This document shows positions 33,895 to 46,138 of a stretch of DNA of 64,000 bases, one piece after another. The stretch lies in contig OY987307.1 of the NCBI GenBank assembly GCA_963920635.1, positions 18,491,735-18,555,734 on the forward strand, read 5' to 3'. The notes under the pieces were generated by a model. The model had not been told where the DNA came from and ran no database searches. It saw only the letters and a list, made by a program, of their open reading frames with translations. How positions within the stretch are numbered: the stretch's first letter is position 1; each line of letters begins with the position of its first letter. Position numbers and translations under genes: made by a program. This stretch comes from Pseudeuparius sepicola. Lineage: Eukaryota; Arthropoda; Insecta; Coleoptera; Anthribidae.

Positions 33895-35888
33895 CAAGGT
33901 GTTCAGATTTTATCGACTATTTCCCTCGTCTCAATTTCCACCAATCACAAACGCGCAATTTTGAATTACAAATGGTTTCTAGATGGAAAAACTGTATTAC
34001 AGCACCTGTCAGCAGTTTTTTCGAGTTTACCCGCGGCAAAACCTGACAGCTGTTGTATAATAGGTGGTATGTTTTGTAAGCTATGTGTATGCAGAATAAT
34101 CTGTTACTCATGAAATTCGTCTTGTCAAACACCATCCGGGCATCTAATTTTTCCTTTGAAAAAAATTCAAAAAACCCAATGCTAAGTAATATTTTTTTAA
34201 CAAAATGCATTCGTGCAGGTGCAAAAATCCTCGTCTTCGAATCGGATTTTTGTTGCCACCAGCACTCATGTTTCTTGTTAAAATATTACTTAGCAACGTG
34301 TTTTTTCGATTTTTTTCGGAAAAATTAGATGCCCTTATGATATTACTTACGAGAATACCCCTGTAAAATTGTGACACCGTCTGTATTAGAGACGGTATTG
34401 AGTATCCTCATGCGGGCCGCGGTGGCGTCGCTCGTACCGGCGCTGACTTTTTAGACTGCATGTTTTTCTGAATTCGATCGAGAAAAACACCGCTATGGCC
34501 AAGAGCGCTGGACAAATGTGGGTTCACGGGATTGCTCCTAAATAGCTTTATCCGTGTGATTTACTAATTGTCCACACTCACTTTTTCCATTGTCCACACT
34601 CACGGTTTTCTAGGGTTTTCCGTAGTACTTGAGCGAATGCTATCCTAGTTCTATCGAGAAAAAAGTCGGCCCTAGCCGCAAATGGCAACGAAGACAAAAT
34701 AATAGTAATTGCCGCCCTCCCCCGCACAAGCATGTGGTTGCTTCTGGGGTATTCCTAATTTGGAGTATTGTGAGGGTGAGAATTATTATTATATTATTTG
34801 TGGGACATATCGTCATGGTGGCAGCACTATTCCACAGCCTGCTATGATTTTTTACGATGCAATTTTTTGTAAAATGCTATTAGCGATTTTTTTTATCGTA
34901 AATCTGGCAACGTAGCTTTATTCAGCAACCCCTGAAACCCCAATGTCACAAGTTTCATTAATTTACTTCGCCGACTAACATTTCTACAGGAACTTAAAGT
35001 TGGGAAAGCTGATTTTTTTTATGTTAAATCAAAAAACATAACTGCTTTGGAAATATTTGAAAATCGGGTAAACTTAATCGAAACATACTACCTAATAAAG
35101 AAAGCAGAAAACGAACATCATCCTCTCGTTTTAAAATAATATTTAAATATGGCATATTTTCTGTGATCTGTGAAGAATATGCCATATTTATGTATTACTT
35201 TAAAACGGTAGTATGGTGTTTGTTTTCCGTTTTCTTAATTATTGTTACATTTTGGAACGTTTTGATTAAGTTTATCCGATTTTCAATTGTTTCCAAAGCA
35301 TTCTTGATTTTTAATTGAAAATTTACACAACATCCCAACTACCTATAAGGTCCTGTACAAATGTTGGTTGCCGATGTAAATTCAGGGGGTGCCGATTAAA
35401 GCTATGTTGCCAGGTTTCCGATAAAATAATCACTAATAGCATCTTTCAAAATATCTCATCGAAAAAATTATAGGTACTTAAATCTGGCATATGTATTTCA
35501 AAAAGATAAAACGGAAATCTTTGCCCTTTTCTTTATTAATGCCACATTTTTGGGCTGTCTTGAAAATGTCTGCTCGATTTTCAGGTATTTCCAAAGCATT
35601 CCTGATATTTAATTAAAATTTAGAAAAAATAAATTTCCCAACTTTAAGGTTATGTAGAAATGTTAGTAGACGATGTAAATTAATAAAACTTAGGGCATTG
35701 GGATATCGGGGGTGCTGAATAAAGTTACGTTGTCAGATTTTCCAAAAAATCACATCGAAAAAATCATAGTAGGCTGTGAAATAATGCTAAGACCTTGACG
35801 ATATGTCATGAGGACACAAAAAATCATCAAAATCGTGCAGCGCATCACAATTTTGCAGGGGTGTTTCGGATCAAATCTGAACACCCTG
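33895..35888. mobile_element. Composite foldback element with nested insertions
   Basis: TA-flanked ends CAAGGTGTTCAGATT (33895) and, on the complement of 35888, CAGGGTGTTCAGATT. The left arm holds a smaller palindromic MITE (about 33925-34345; GCATCTAATTTTTCC against GGAAAAATTAGATGC) and a SINE (34414-34799). The centre 34843-35472 is a palindrome around 35165; 35480-35780 repeats the right arm a second time in the same orientation, giving three arms. Confidence 0.6.
34414..34799 (+). mobile_element. tRNA-type SINE, copy 1
   Basis: Same family as 45721-46138 and 59719-59936. It starts at an A-box-like GGGCCGCGGTGGCG and ends in an ATT-rich tail. About 35 bp including the B box are deleted compared with copy 2. 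It lies in the arm of the composite foldback, at CCTCATG / ACATATCGTC of the opposite arm. Confidence 0.8.
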
Positions 35889-35969
35889 TAGGGTGTCAAC
35901 TAGCTATAGCTTTACTTAATAACATTTAATAATTTTATTTATAATAAGCTATTGAAATATAGGGTCACG

Positions 35970-36120
35970 GGAAAGGGGTGTCACCAATAATAGCTTTTTT
36001 TTACTACTAACCTGAGAAATCACCATTATTTACCTCATTCCTCTAATGAGAAGTGATATTTCTCACCCTAGGTAAATAATGATAATAAAAAAATACCTAG
36101 GTAAATAATGAAGAATTTTC
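35970..36120. repeat. GGTAAATAATG-rich inverted repeat
   Basis: CATTATTTACCTCATT, CTAGGTAAATAATGATA and a second CTAGGTAAATAATGA lie close together, forming hairpins related to the MITE at 36273. Confidence 0.6.
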
Positions 36121-36272
36121 TATATGACATTTAAAGATTAGTGTCATTTTATCAGCTTGACAACTGAACTCCCAGGCTACTTGATATTTCGAAGTATTCG
36201 AAAAAAGCGAGAAATGACTAAAATAAACTACAATATGGCAATATTTCAATGTTAGTAGTAAAAAAAATTCTA

Positions 36273-36364
36273 TATACACTTCGGTTGAGAAGGCCATTAT
36301 TTACCTCGCATATTATATAAAAATGCTCGGTAAATAATGGCTCACTTCTCAATCTAGGTGTATA
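36273..36364. mobile_element. Small MITE (family with GGTAAATAATG), copy 2
   Basis: Reverse-orientation relative of 15298-15403, with TATACACTTCGGTTGAGAAG and the TTCTCAATCTAGGTGTATA end. Confidence 0.8.
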
Positions 36365-36527
36365 ATATACTATTATTTAACCCATATAAATATTTCCCTT
36401 CTTAGTAGGTACTGTTTGTGTCATTTTCGTTCTGTGCCAGCCCACTTTATATCACGGTATTCACAGTCTCAAATTTTGTCAGTAAAAACAATAATGCTAC
36501 CACATGCATACCATAGAAAATCGGGAG

Positions 36528-36700
36528 GAGTCTGCCGCTGAAATTACTTTCGGCGTTTCAGACTACAGCGATATAGAAAATTTATCGGCGGCGTATTGCT
36601 TAGGTACCTACTTCTTTACATACCCGTATACCACTGTAGTAGCAAAGTCTAGATAGTATTCTCTAAACGTCGTGTCGCCAGTAATTTCAGCGGCAGACTC
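36528..36700. repeat. 21-bp perfect inverted repeat
   Basis: GAGTCTGCCGCTGAAATTAC at 36528 returns as its exact complement at 36680-36700, spanning 173 bp with a GC-richer loop. Confidence 0.8.
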
Positions 36701-37287
36701 ATCCGCCTTCTTTTCTTTGGTCTCCCCTACTATACAGCAATATTATGATCTTAGCAATTCAACTAGAAACATATATCGTGAGAGTTTCCCCTGTAGAGCC
36801 AATACTGTATTTATATTTCATGTTTTATGGAATGTTATGTTGACAGCAACATGTCACGATACCACATATAAGTTTCAAATTGAAATAAAACAAAATTTTT
36901 CTAGGTAGGTAATCGCATTTTGTCCTTGACTTGCAACATACCGAAAACACATAAAATTATGCATCTTTTATATTTAGAAATGAATTGTGTTTTATTCTTT
37001 TTTATGCTTATACTACTTAATACTCTTATTAGAGTATTTTGATTGTACGTGCCTATAAACTTTTACATGAATAAAGTTTATTTTTAGAAGACAGAATGTT
37101 TTAATAACATTTTACTGTTGAAAGTTGGTTTGCGAAAAATGCATGGGGCTGTAGCACCCTTGTTTGCATTTAGGGGCGGGAGGGGGGGGGGATTTTCCGA
37201 AATCTTTTCTTTGTGACATATTGCCGTCTACTGGGTTTGCTGGATTAAAATAGGTAAGCAAAAATTAGAAAAATCCACAGAAAATAC
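36701..37287. other. Spacer with a G-run
   Basis: No gene is supported. A GGGGCGGGAGGGGGGGG-type run lies near 37172-37192. Confidence 0.4.
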
Positions 37288-37910
37288 AACGCTATTCATA
37301 AACTTTGCTTTGCACCAAATTATATTTTTTGAAAATCTGACTTCGGGCCACGTTGGTGCATATTTTGGGTACACTATTGCACCTGAAGAGAGTCGTGACG
37401 TTACAGCCCATATGCCTTGCAAATATGATATTTAAAATAAAAATTAGGAAAAATGGGATTTTATCTTGGAAATTTGAAAATGATATTAAGAAAATGTATT
37501 CCTATTGTATTATTGTGTTTCTATGTCAATTTTTAGAAGGATATTTGTCTTTTTCTTACTTCATACTTATTCCAGGAATTGAAACTAAAACTATAAAATT
37601 CAATACAAACTGTACCTTATCATTTTGCTTCACTCAGTTTCAAAATATTGATGTGTAATTAAAAAGTCTGCAACAATATTGTGTTGTTACACAACTATTT
37701 TAAAAAAAATATTTCCCCTTTTTTACGTTGAAATTTAGGTATTTGTATTTTTATGGTTTAGTAAGGAAGCAACCAGTAAATAAGTGTCTTAAATTATTTT
37801 GCGGAAAAAAATATCGTATCGTAAATAACCCGAAATCATGTTTTCAAAAAATGGAATAATACAAATTGTTCCCATTTGGTGCAAACTTTATGAATACCAC
37901 CTGTATATTT
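37288..37910. mobile_element. Inverted-repeat element
   Basis: GCTATTCATAAACTTTGC near 37291 with TTTGCACCAAATT pairs with AATTTGGTGCAAACTTTATGAATA-like sequence near 37873-37897; the ends are about 60 bp and the interior is non-coding. Confidence 0.6.
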
Positions 37911-38057
37911 ATTATTTATTACAAAAATAATGCCTATATACAAAAAATCATGTTATTCTTTGGTTTAAAGTTTAAAATAAAAGTAACATCTGTCACATAT
38001 AAAGAAAAAAATATATGTTTTTTAATATGACACGTTTTTAAAAAACTGACTAAAAAC

Positions 38058-38187
38058 GTGTGGGGCGTATGCAATAGATAATAATAATTATTGATGCACC
38101 TATTGCACTGCAAATAATGTTTTCCAATGGCAGCTACTTTTCTACACCCCTTACTATTATCTATTGCACGCGCCCCATCTTTATGTG
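38058..38187. repeat. Foldback MITE, about 130 bp
   Basis: GTGGGGCGTATGCAATAGAT and its near complement (ATCTATTGCACGCGCCCCA) flank a 70-bp interior. Confidence 0.75.
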
Positions 38188-38997
38188 GCTAGGAGAAATT
38201 ATTTTATACTTTTTAGTTCGTTTTAATAGCATGTTATAAAGAAATCTCTAATGTGATTTATTAACAATTTGCTCCTAGAAACTGCCATAGTAGGCCTTGG
38301 ATTTTGTATGAAAGAGGTTCTTTTTGCTCAAAAAATGCAAATTATCAATCTCAACAATTAAAAAAATCCGGGTAAAATGGCACGAATAATAAACGTTTTA
38401 GAGGGTAAATGAAATTAAAATTACTTGAAATTACCATGCCATCCATTGTAGGCTGCAGAACATAGTTTTCTCCCTAGGAAACAGGGAGGAAAATACCTAG
38501 CTAGTTTCCTCCCTAAAATCTATACCCACTTTTCTGAGATTTTAAAGTTGATGGTGGTTTGGGATAGAGACTAAGAATCTCATTGGAAATGCTAAATATA
38601 TATAAATATTTCTTTTGAAATTTTTTGTATAGGTATTTCGCGGTTTTATGACAAACATGATCTTTACCTCGGTATTCGGTGGATGTCCTAGATTTTATCT
38701 GACAAACTCCTAGAAGGCAAGTATCGGGGATGTACCTAATTCTGAGAAAAAAATTCTTCGTCCCTAGAAACGTTCGTACTTCGCAAAATTAATATGATTT
38801 GCTTATTATTCAATTTTGATAATTGTGCCTACTGCCTACCTCCGTAATTTTGTCAATAATGTACTATTTCATTGCATTGACTTGAATACCTACTCAACTA
38901 TTACTTATTGCTTGGCTTGAATCAGCAACAATCCTATTTTTTTGCATTCAAGATACTAAAAGACGCCAACATGCAAAAATGTGGCCAACGCATACTG
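38188..38997. other. AT-rich spacer
   Basis: No gene or repeat pair recognised. Confidence 0.4.
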
Positions 38998-39774
38998 CTA
39001 AATCCAAACGGGATGATATTTTTCAGGGTTTCTTGGGGGCTGCCTCCAACCAAAAGATCACACTCGAAATCCTGGTACGAATTGAGCTATAGGATGATTT
39101 CCTAAACAATAGAGGTGGTTTCCTAAACATTTTTTAGATCAAAATGACTAATAAAAGTTGTAGGGGATCAAAGTATGAACAACTTTTCTTCATATTATTT
39201 TTTGTATCTCTAATACATAACGAGTTACATAGCGCATAACTTATTTTGACAAAAATTCCTTACGCTGCGGAAGTGGTCTTTTAAACATTTTTTTTTACAA
39301 GAAAATGACCTTAATTGAGTATAAACTTCTGGTCAACTTTTTCTTATAAATTTTTTTGTGTCTTTAATACTTAATGATTTACAGGGCATTATGACAAAAA
39401 TTAATTAAAAAATATAACGCCCTGTAAATCATTATGTATTGGAGACACAAAAAAAGTTTAGAAGAAAAAGTTGATGACTAGTTCATCCTCTATAAAACTT
39501 TTATTAACTTTATCATATAGGTAATACGCTGTAACTCGGTATGTTATTAGAGATACAAAAAATGTTATGAGAAAAAGTTGTTCATACTTTGATCCCCTAC
39601 AACTTTTATCAGGGTCATTTTGCTCTAAATTTTTTTTAGGAAACCACCCATATTGTTTAGGAAACCACCCTATAGCTCATTTCGTACCAGGAGTTTGAGT
39701 GTGATCTTTCGGTTGGACACTCAGGAGTCAGTCCTCAAGAAACCCTGAAAAAAAATCATCCTGTTTGGAATTTT
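38998..39774. mobile_element. Palindromic element, about 775 bp
   Basis: Ends CCAAACGGGATGATATTTTT and the near complement CCAAACAGGATGATTTTTTT. Symmetry continues to a centre near 39395 (GCCCTGTAAATCATTA against TAATGATTTACAGGGC). No coding content. Confidence 0.8.
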
Positions 39775-39864
39775 TTTGCGACACCTATAAGCCTAGCACG
39801 TCTCTATATTGGACAATACCCTGACACTACTCAAAAAAAATTTTGCTAGAAAAATTAAAACGGA

Positions 39865-40098
39865 CTTCAAAAATTTGCCCGTATGCACACTCCACTAAAA
39901 ATTTGAAAAAAAAAAAACAAAAACAAAAAATAACACCGACTTCACAAATTTGCCCGTATGCACATTTCAACTAAAATTTTAGAAATGTTTTTCTCTTTCT
40001 AAATTGAGTTATTAATAATAATAATAATAATGTTATTTTTTGTTATTTTTAAAATTTTTAGTGGAGTGTGCATACGGGCAAATTTTTGAAGTCGGTTT
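39865..40098. repeat. Inverted repeat with a third direct copy
   Basis: TTTGCCCGTATGCACA occurs at about 39877 and 39950 and its complement (TGTGCATACGGGCAAA) at about 40067. The flanking CACTCCACTAAAAATTT is also shared. Confidence 0.75.
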
Positions 40099-40149
40099 TA
40101 ATTTTTTTGTTAAATTTTATTATTTCTTATCTTTTAGTGAATTATTAAG

Positions 40150-40545
40150 AATTATCGAAATCGGTCCAATACTAAATTCCATCCCCTTTTTGTCCACCCT
40201 TAGGATTGAAATTTTTCTCTTCAAATTTAAATGTGGCCACCCCTAAGGTAACCCCTTTCTAATAAAATAAGAATCATCCAAATCGGTCCAATATAAAATG
40301 TCATCCCCTATTTTCCAACCTTACGGGTGGAATTTTTTTCTTTAAATTTAAATGGGGCCACTCCTAAAGTAATTCCTTTCTAATAAAAAGAGAATCGTCG
40401 AAATCGGTTCAATATGAAATTTCATCCCCTAATTTTCCACCCTTAGGGGTGGAATTTTTTCTTCAAATTTAAATGGGACCATTCTGTAGGTATACCCTTT
40501 GAAATAAAAAAGAATTGTCCAAATCGGTTTATAAATGACCGAGTT
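40150..40545 (+). repeat. Minisatellite, period about 121 bp, 3.3 units
   Basis: AAATCGGTYCAATA begins units at about 40158, 40280, 40401 and (partial) 40521. Each unit contains CCACCCTTAGG and CTTCAAATTTAAATG. The array is bounded by AGTCGGTT at 40091 and about 40605. Confidence 0.85.
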
Positions 40546-40619
40546 CTGAGGTAACAAACATAAAAAAATACAACTGAATTGATGAGCACCTCATTTTTTT
40601 AAGTCGGTTAAGAAGTCTA

Positions 40620-41325
40620 CAAAATTTCAACTCGACATATCATTTGGTCCGGCATGAAATATCGACAAAACCCTTAAAAAATTATGTCAAGGTCCCGTTT
40701 CTCATACACGAAGCGACCCTTTCCTCAGAAACACATCCCCCATAACCGAGAAGTTTGGCAGATAAAACCGGCCCTTATAGGTATGTTCTATTTTAGGGCA
40801 ATATGAACAGTCGTGCATATCTTTCATTCAGTCATTTGAATGCAAGGTTGAGATGCTTGCGGCTGCGGCTATGTATGCATCCGTTAAATCATTATTTAAT
40901 CAACGCTTCAAAACTATGCATTATCTCATTCAAGTAAGGTCAATCATTGGTTAAATGGAATTTTCTGAAAACAAGTGCAGTTTTCGCAAATATTTGCAAT
41001 ATTTAATTACATAATATTGTATCCCAGATGGCAAATCTTAAATTATCGATGCAATTCATTCGAAGAAATATCATAAAGCGGACCCAATTGTAAGTGCTTT
41101 ACATTTAAATTTTCCCTGCAATTAACAAAACTGTAAATTCAAAACAGTTTAAAATTTAAACTATCATAAAACGAAATATAGCAGAAAATCCACATTTCAT
41201 TGAAAAGATCGACATGGATAAATATTTATGTTAAATCTATATGGATAGGTTGCACGTCTTTGTTTTTTGCAAAAGAGGCGATATGTAAAATAATAACTTT
41301 AAAACTGTTTCCTGATTTGAAAAAT
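40620..41325. other. Spacer
   Basis: No gene or repeat pair recognised. Confidence 0.4.
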
Positions 41326-43330
41326 AGTTATTTATGTACCAAGACACATTTCAACATTTTATGGAATTTAGTTGCCGAGGCCTCTGGCCGAGGCAAATAA
41401 ACCACATGAGTCATAAAAATAACTTCAGTGCCGAGGTACAGCGTGTCCCAAATAGTTTGTCCTACCCCCTGGATCTCAGGAACCGTAAGAGACAAAAGAC
41501 AAAAGTTGTAAGGTTGACAGTGGACGTAACCCCTCTTTTAGTTTCACATATACAGGGCGATTCGTATTTGCAGGACAAAAATAAAATATTTATATTTTGA
41601 CAATTGCATTAATCTTTTGGAATAGTTGTATTCTCCATGAAATTTGTTTTGTATTTTGGATGCAGCGTTGCCAAGATATCGAATTTTTCTTGGAATTTAT
41701 TGACTTCGTGAAGGTTATGGAAACTGAATGCTGTATCTTTATTTTAATAGATATCAAAGATATATTTTTGCCGAAGTATGACAGCAAAACCGTGTGTGGT
41801 GTGGAATGTCGAAATTGGTTTTTGCATATACAGTGTGTTCATAACAGGCTCTCAAAATCAGATAATTTCAAACAGCAATAACTAATTTTTTTCAAATGGA
41901 ATGACCCATATTTCTATAGTTTGTTGGATGCCGGCGTCCAAGCCCCACATTTTATGTAAATAACATTCTATACCAGAAACTACCCGTTTTCGAGATATTT
42001 AGTATTTAAGAAAATTTCTTTGCATTTTTCATTCAGGTGAGAAATATTTTTTCAAGAATCAGAAACTTTTATCGAGAATGACTTTTTGTCGAAAAATGAA
42101 ATTTTTGGTCCATTTGTCCTCTTGTGATGTCTATCCGTGGACATACTGTATACGGGTATGGGAATTTTATTTCCCGTATTATCTAAAATGACAATTATTT
42201 CTGCCACTGTCTGGAAAAATAGTTCTGGCTTGCTTGCACCTGAATGAAAAATGCAAAGAAATTTTCCTAAATACTAAATATATCGAAAACGGGTAGTTTC
42301 TGGTATAGAATGTTATTTACATAAAATTTGGGGCTTGAACGCCGGCATCCAACAAACTATAGAAATATGGGTCATTCCATTTGAAAAAAATAAGTTATTG
42401 CTGTTTGAAATTATCTGATTTTGAGAGCCTGTTATGAACACACTGTATATGCAAAAACCAATTTCGACATACCACACCACACACGGTTGTGCTGTCATAC
42501 TTCGGCTAAAATATATCTTTGATATCTGTTAAAATAAAGATACAGCATTCAGTTTCCATAACCGCCACGAAGTCCCTAAATTCCAAGAAAAATTCGATAT
42601 CTTGGCCACGCTGTATCGAAAATACAAAACAAAAAAATGGTTCTGTAGCAAATTTCACGGAGAATGCAAATATTCCGAAGGATTAATGCAATTGTCAAAA
42701 TCTAAATATTTTATTTTTGTCCTGCAAATAAGAATCGCCCTGTATATGTGAAAATAAAAGAGGGTTTACGTCCACTGTCAACCTTACAACTTTTGTATTC
42801 AAGTTTTTTTCGTATCTCTTAAGGTTCCTGAGATCCAGGGGGTAGGACAAACTATTTGGGACACGCTGTACATACATATTACATATATTTTTTTAACTGG
42901 AAAAAATGTTTTATTAGGCAAAGAAAAAAATCATAAGGGATCACCCGTCCATGAACCGACTGTGCGCGGCGTTGCTTGACTTTGACCATTGCTCTACCTA
43001 GGTCAAGTATGACGAGGCACGGCGCTTCCCAACAGAAACTTCAAACTTGTGCGGGCTCCATGAAAAATAGATTGATATTCAAACCTACTAAAATATGTAT
43101 ACCGAAAGATTGCGCTGCTATAGGTCACAATTTCGCAATGTGTACGAAAAGTTAAATGGGCCTTTATTGGCCGGGTTTTGAATATTTGGTCACTTTTGAC
43201 CGGCGATGGCTCCGCGTCTGACGTTTGATGTTTACATCTCGTCAAGTCCTACTTACTGAAAAAATCGTACAATAATGGACTACTTCAGTGCCGATTTCTG
43301 AGGACACTTCACTGCCGAGTTAAAAAAAAT
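41326..43330 (+). repeat. Long repeat B, copy 1, split by a palindrome
   Basis: Outer parts 41326-41436 and 42870-43330 match, in reverse order and orientation, the continuous copy at 57540-58015. Landmarks are TTGCCGAGGCCTCTGGCCGA, TTTTATTAGGCAAA, CATGAACCGACT and TGACGTTTGATGTTTA. The insert at 41439-42868 explains the gap. Unknown family. Confidence 0.8.
41439..42868. mobile_element. Palindromic TA element, 1430 bp
   Basis: TA at 41437-41438 and 42869-42870; ends CAGCGTGTCCCAAATAGTTT and its exact complement. Arms of about 615 bp (to about 42055 and from about 42240) are very similar. The loop is non-coding. Terminus-like ATACAGGGCGA and ATACAGTGTG motifs recur inside the arms. Confidence 0.9.
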
Positions 43331-43413
43331 GCTATTTTCAGAACATTTATTTTGGGATTATTTTATCAATTTGGTTCAATTTGGGTTTAAAGATCCGAAA
43401 TTAGAAAAACGCA

Positions 43414-43847
43414 CAGGGTGGTCAGCGAAAAGTAAAACCCCATTAACCTTAATATAGAAAAGTGTAGAGGCGAAAGTTGTAGATATTCGCATGTAGATTT
43501 CAAGACATGTTTCAAAAAAGAAATAATGAGCATCGCATTCCGAAAATAAAAATAAAGCTTAGGTTTATTAAATATGCAAAAATTAAATAAATCCGAAATT
43601 TGTTAAAATAAATACCACGTGTTACATATCATCGGAAAGCTCTTTTCTGTACAGTTTTAATAACTTCAGAATATACAGGGTGTTCCTTTAAAAACACTAA
43701 TGTTGGTTTATATTTTTGGAATGTTTATTCGTTTTTCGCAATCATATTTTGAAATCTAAGTGGGAATATCTACATCTTTTGTCTGCACTTTTTTCATAAC
43801 TCGAAAAATAAAAGAAGTAAATGAGGTTTTACTTTTCGCGTACTTTG
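43414..43847. mobile_element. Foldback MITE, 434 bp
   Basis: CAGGGTGGTCAGCGAAAAGT and, from the other end, CAAAGTACGCGAAAAGTAAA; the symmetry continues through TAAAACCCCATT / AATGAGGTTTTA and the ACATCTTTTGTC block. An internal ATACAGGGTGTTCC sits near the centre. Confidence 0.75.
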
Positions 43848-44740
43848 TATCCATCGGTAGTTAAGGGTGCTTTGTATTGTTTTCATATAGGATTTATACG
43901 TAATTAGACTGTTTAGTAAAATTTCTAAATTCCTGGATTAATAATAGCAATAGCTTAGGTACGATTTGAAAAATCTTTAGAATTCATGCATGCAATGCGT
44001 ATACATACTCGTTGGACTCGTTGGTTCGTATTCTTCTCTCCAGAAAACACAGAACAATATCACTCCACTATTAAGCAACTTTGCACTAGGTACCGACAAT
44101 TTTCGGAATCGAGTTATACTTCTTCAACCGATGATAATTCTAGAGAACTCTCTCTAGACGCCTCTGAAATGCAGCAGGTATATCACGAAGCTGCAGTACG
44201 ATATTGCCCATAAGAGGTGTTTGGTTGGTTTCAGTGTTAGAGCCTTTTCCCTGAAATTCTCTATGCGCATTGTCACTCGACTGAAACATTCGCGAGAGCA
44301 GGCTGCTCTCTTATATGTTTCACGAGTTGATAACTCGATTGCGGCGTGTTTATATTTATATTGTTTATAATTAGTGTGAGATTTCCAGACTTTAGGCTCT
44401 GCCCTTTACGACCTTTGCATCGATAAAGTCAGATTTGCCTAGTTTCTACAGACAATAATTAAAAAGTAGGTAATTGTTTATGGTAATAACAATAATTAAT
44501 TTTCTGTTGCATGCTTACAGAAATACAAAATAGAGCGGTGTCAAAGTAGGACAAAGTCTATAAATAAACGTGCGGTAGTAGAAAATCTCATTCTAAGTAA
44601 GTAAAAGAGTTCATGTGAACGTGGGTTCGGAAATGCTTAATACAAAAGATACAGGGTGTTAAATTTTATTTTTCCGTACTAGACATTTAAAAAAATTAAA
44701 ATTCCAAAAAATCTATTTAAATTGAACACAGACCGTCACG
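43848..44740. other. Spacer, no supported gene
   Basis: An open frame of 75 codons at 43986-44213 shows no recognised motif and could be chance. Confidence 0.35.
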
Positions 44741-45000
44741 TTGGGAGCGTTCAAACACGACTGAGAATGCCGGACCTGTTAAAAAAGTGACAAGAAACCA
44801 GTATTCTGCCGACCGTTTGAAATGCCATGCTATTGGCCAGAAGTTAAACGCGTGTCTGCTTTAGCCAATCAACGCATACGCACGTGACTAATCACGCATT
44901 GATCACTGTTTTGACGTACCTACTCCGTTTGCTGGATGGATCGAGATAATATCAGTGATTATTTCGCTAATACTGCTTGCATCCAATAAGGTAGCTCCTT
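44740..45000 (+). promoter_or_regulatory. Promoter-like segment with CCAAT-type boxes
   Basis: GC-richer DNA with TATTGGCC (inverted CCAAT), AGCCAATCAACGC and CACGTGAC, upstream of a short open frame at 44936 (MDRDNISDYFANTACIQ). No gene is identified downstream. Confidence 0.25.
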
Positions 45001-45386
45001 CCATAAAAATCCAACCAGTCATGTACTTTTTAAAATTGGTGTGTTTTACACTGTTCTAAATTATGCAGCTTATAAATTATGTTGCGGTATTATTAAGGAT
45101 TGTATCAATGGATGTATATAAATTTTACATTGCTAAATTGTTATTATTAGACTTCCGTCTCCGCGTTTAAATTTATGACACGCATTCAGAAAATAAACCA
45201 ACGCTAACAGGGTGTAGGTATAATCGCATTTGCCTTGGCTCTCCAAGCGTCATGTTTGTTTACTCGAACGCTACAGTCGAAGCTGTCAATAAACTCGTTC
45301 AAAATGAGTCGTTTTGGAAATGTAAACATAGAAAAAAATTAATACAGAAATTATTAAATCGTATTCGTGAAATAATCTCGACAAAT

Positions 45387-45602
45387 ACCACTCGTGCCGG
45401 AAATTTTTCTAAATAATTTTATTCTCAAGCGCTATTTTGCCCATTATCAAAAAAAAAACACTCGTACAAATTGGTCTTTTATTTTCAGAGATAAATTTTA
45501 TCAGAAAATAAACGACCAATTTATACTCTGATCTTTCTAGGCAAAATAGCGCTTTCGAAAAAATTATTGATACAATTTCCGGCGCTTGTGATATTACATA
45601 TG
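45387..45602. repeat. Foldback MITE, about 215 bp
   Basis: AGCGCTATTTTGCC near 45428 and GGCAAAATAGCGCT near 45540, with AATACCACTCGTGCCGGAAA and the complementary TTTCCGGCGCTTGTGATATT outside. Confidence 0.75.
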
Positions 45603-45720
45603 AAAATACCACTAGTGGTATTATCGCTGAAACAATCACCTATTCATCACCTATTTCAACACAAAGTATCAATCACTATTTCGTCTATTTTGTCAGATTC
45701 CTAAAACATTGTTAGTGATC

Positions 45721-46138
45721 TAATAATAATAATAATAATTCTCACCCTCACAATACTCCAAACTAGGAGTATCCCAGAAGCAACCACATGCTTGTGCGGG
45801 GGAGGGGGGCAATTACTATTATTTTGTCTGCGTTGCCATTTGCGGCTAGGGCCGACTTTTTTCCCGATAGAACTAGGATAGCATTCGCTCAAGTACTTCG
45901 GAAAACCCTAGAAAACCGTAGTAATCCCAGTGAGTGTAGGACAATTAGTAAATCACACGGATAAAGCTATTTAGGAGCAATACCGTGAATCCACATTTGT
46001 CCAGCGCTCTTGGCCATAGCGGTGTTTTTCTTTAAAGACATGTGCATGTGCCTGCCTCGAACCAAGGTCGATCGAAGGCAGAAAAACATGCAGCCTAAAA
46101 AGTCAGCGCCGGTACGAGCGACGCCACCGCGGCCTTAA
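45721..46138 (-). mobile_element. tRNA-derived SINE, most complete copy
   Basis: Read on the minus strand from about 46136. An A-box-like GGCCGCGGTGG and a B-box GGTTCGAGGCAGG (46063-46051) mark a polymerase III promoter. A tRNA-unrelated body of about 300 bp follows, then an (ATT)n tail at 45721-45740. Two other copies (34414, 59719) and a tail fragment (47025) lie in the window. It makes no protein; movement depends on a LINE. Confidence 0.85.

Noticed and set aside
46051..46134. True tRNA gene
   Set aside because: A- and B-box-like motifs are present, but no cloverleaf or anticodon arm can be drawn; the sequence is the head of a dispersed SINE.
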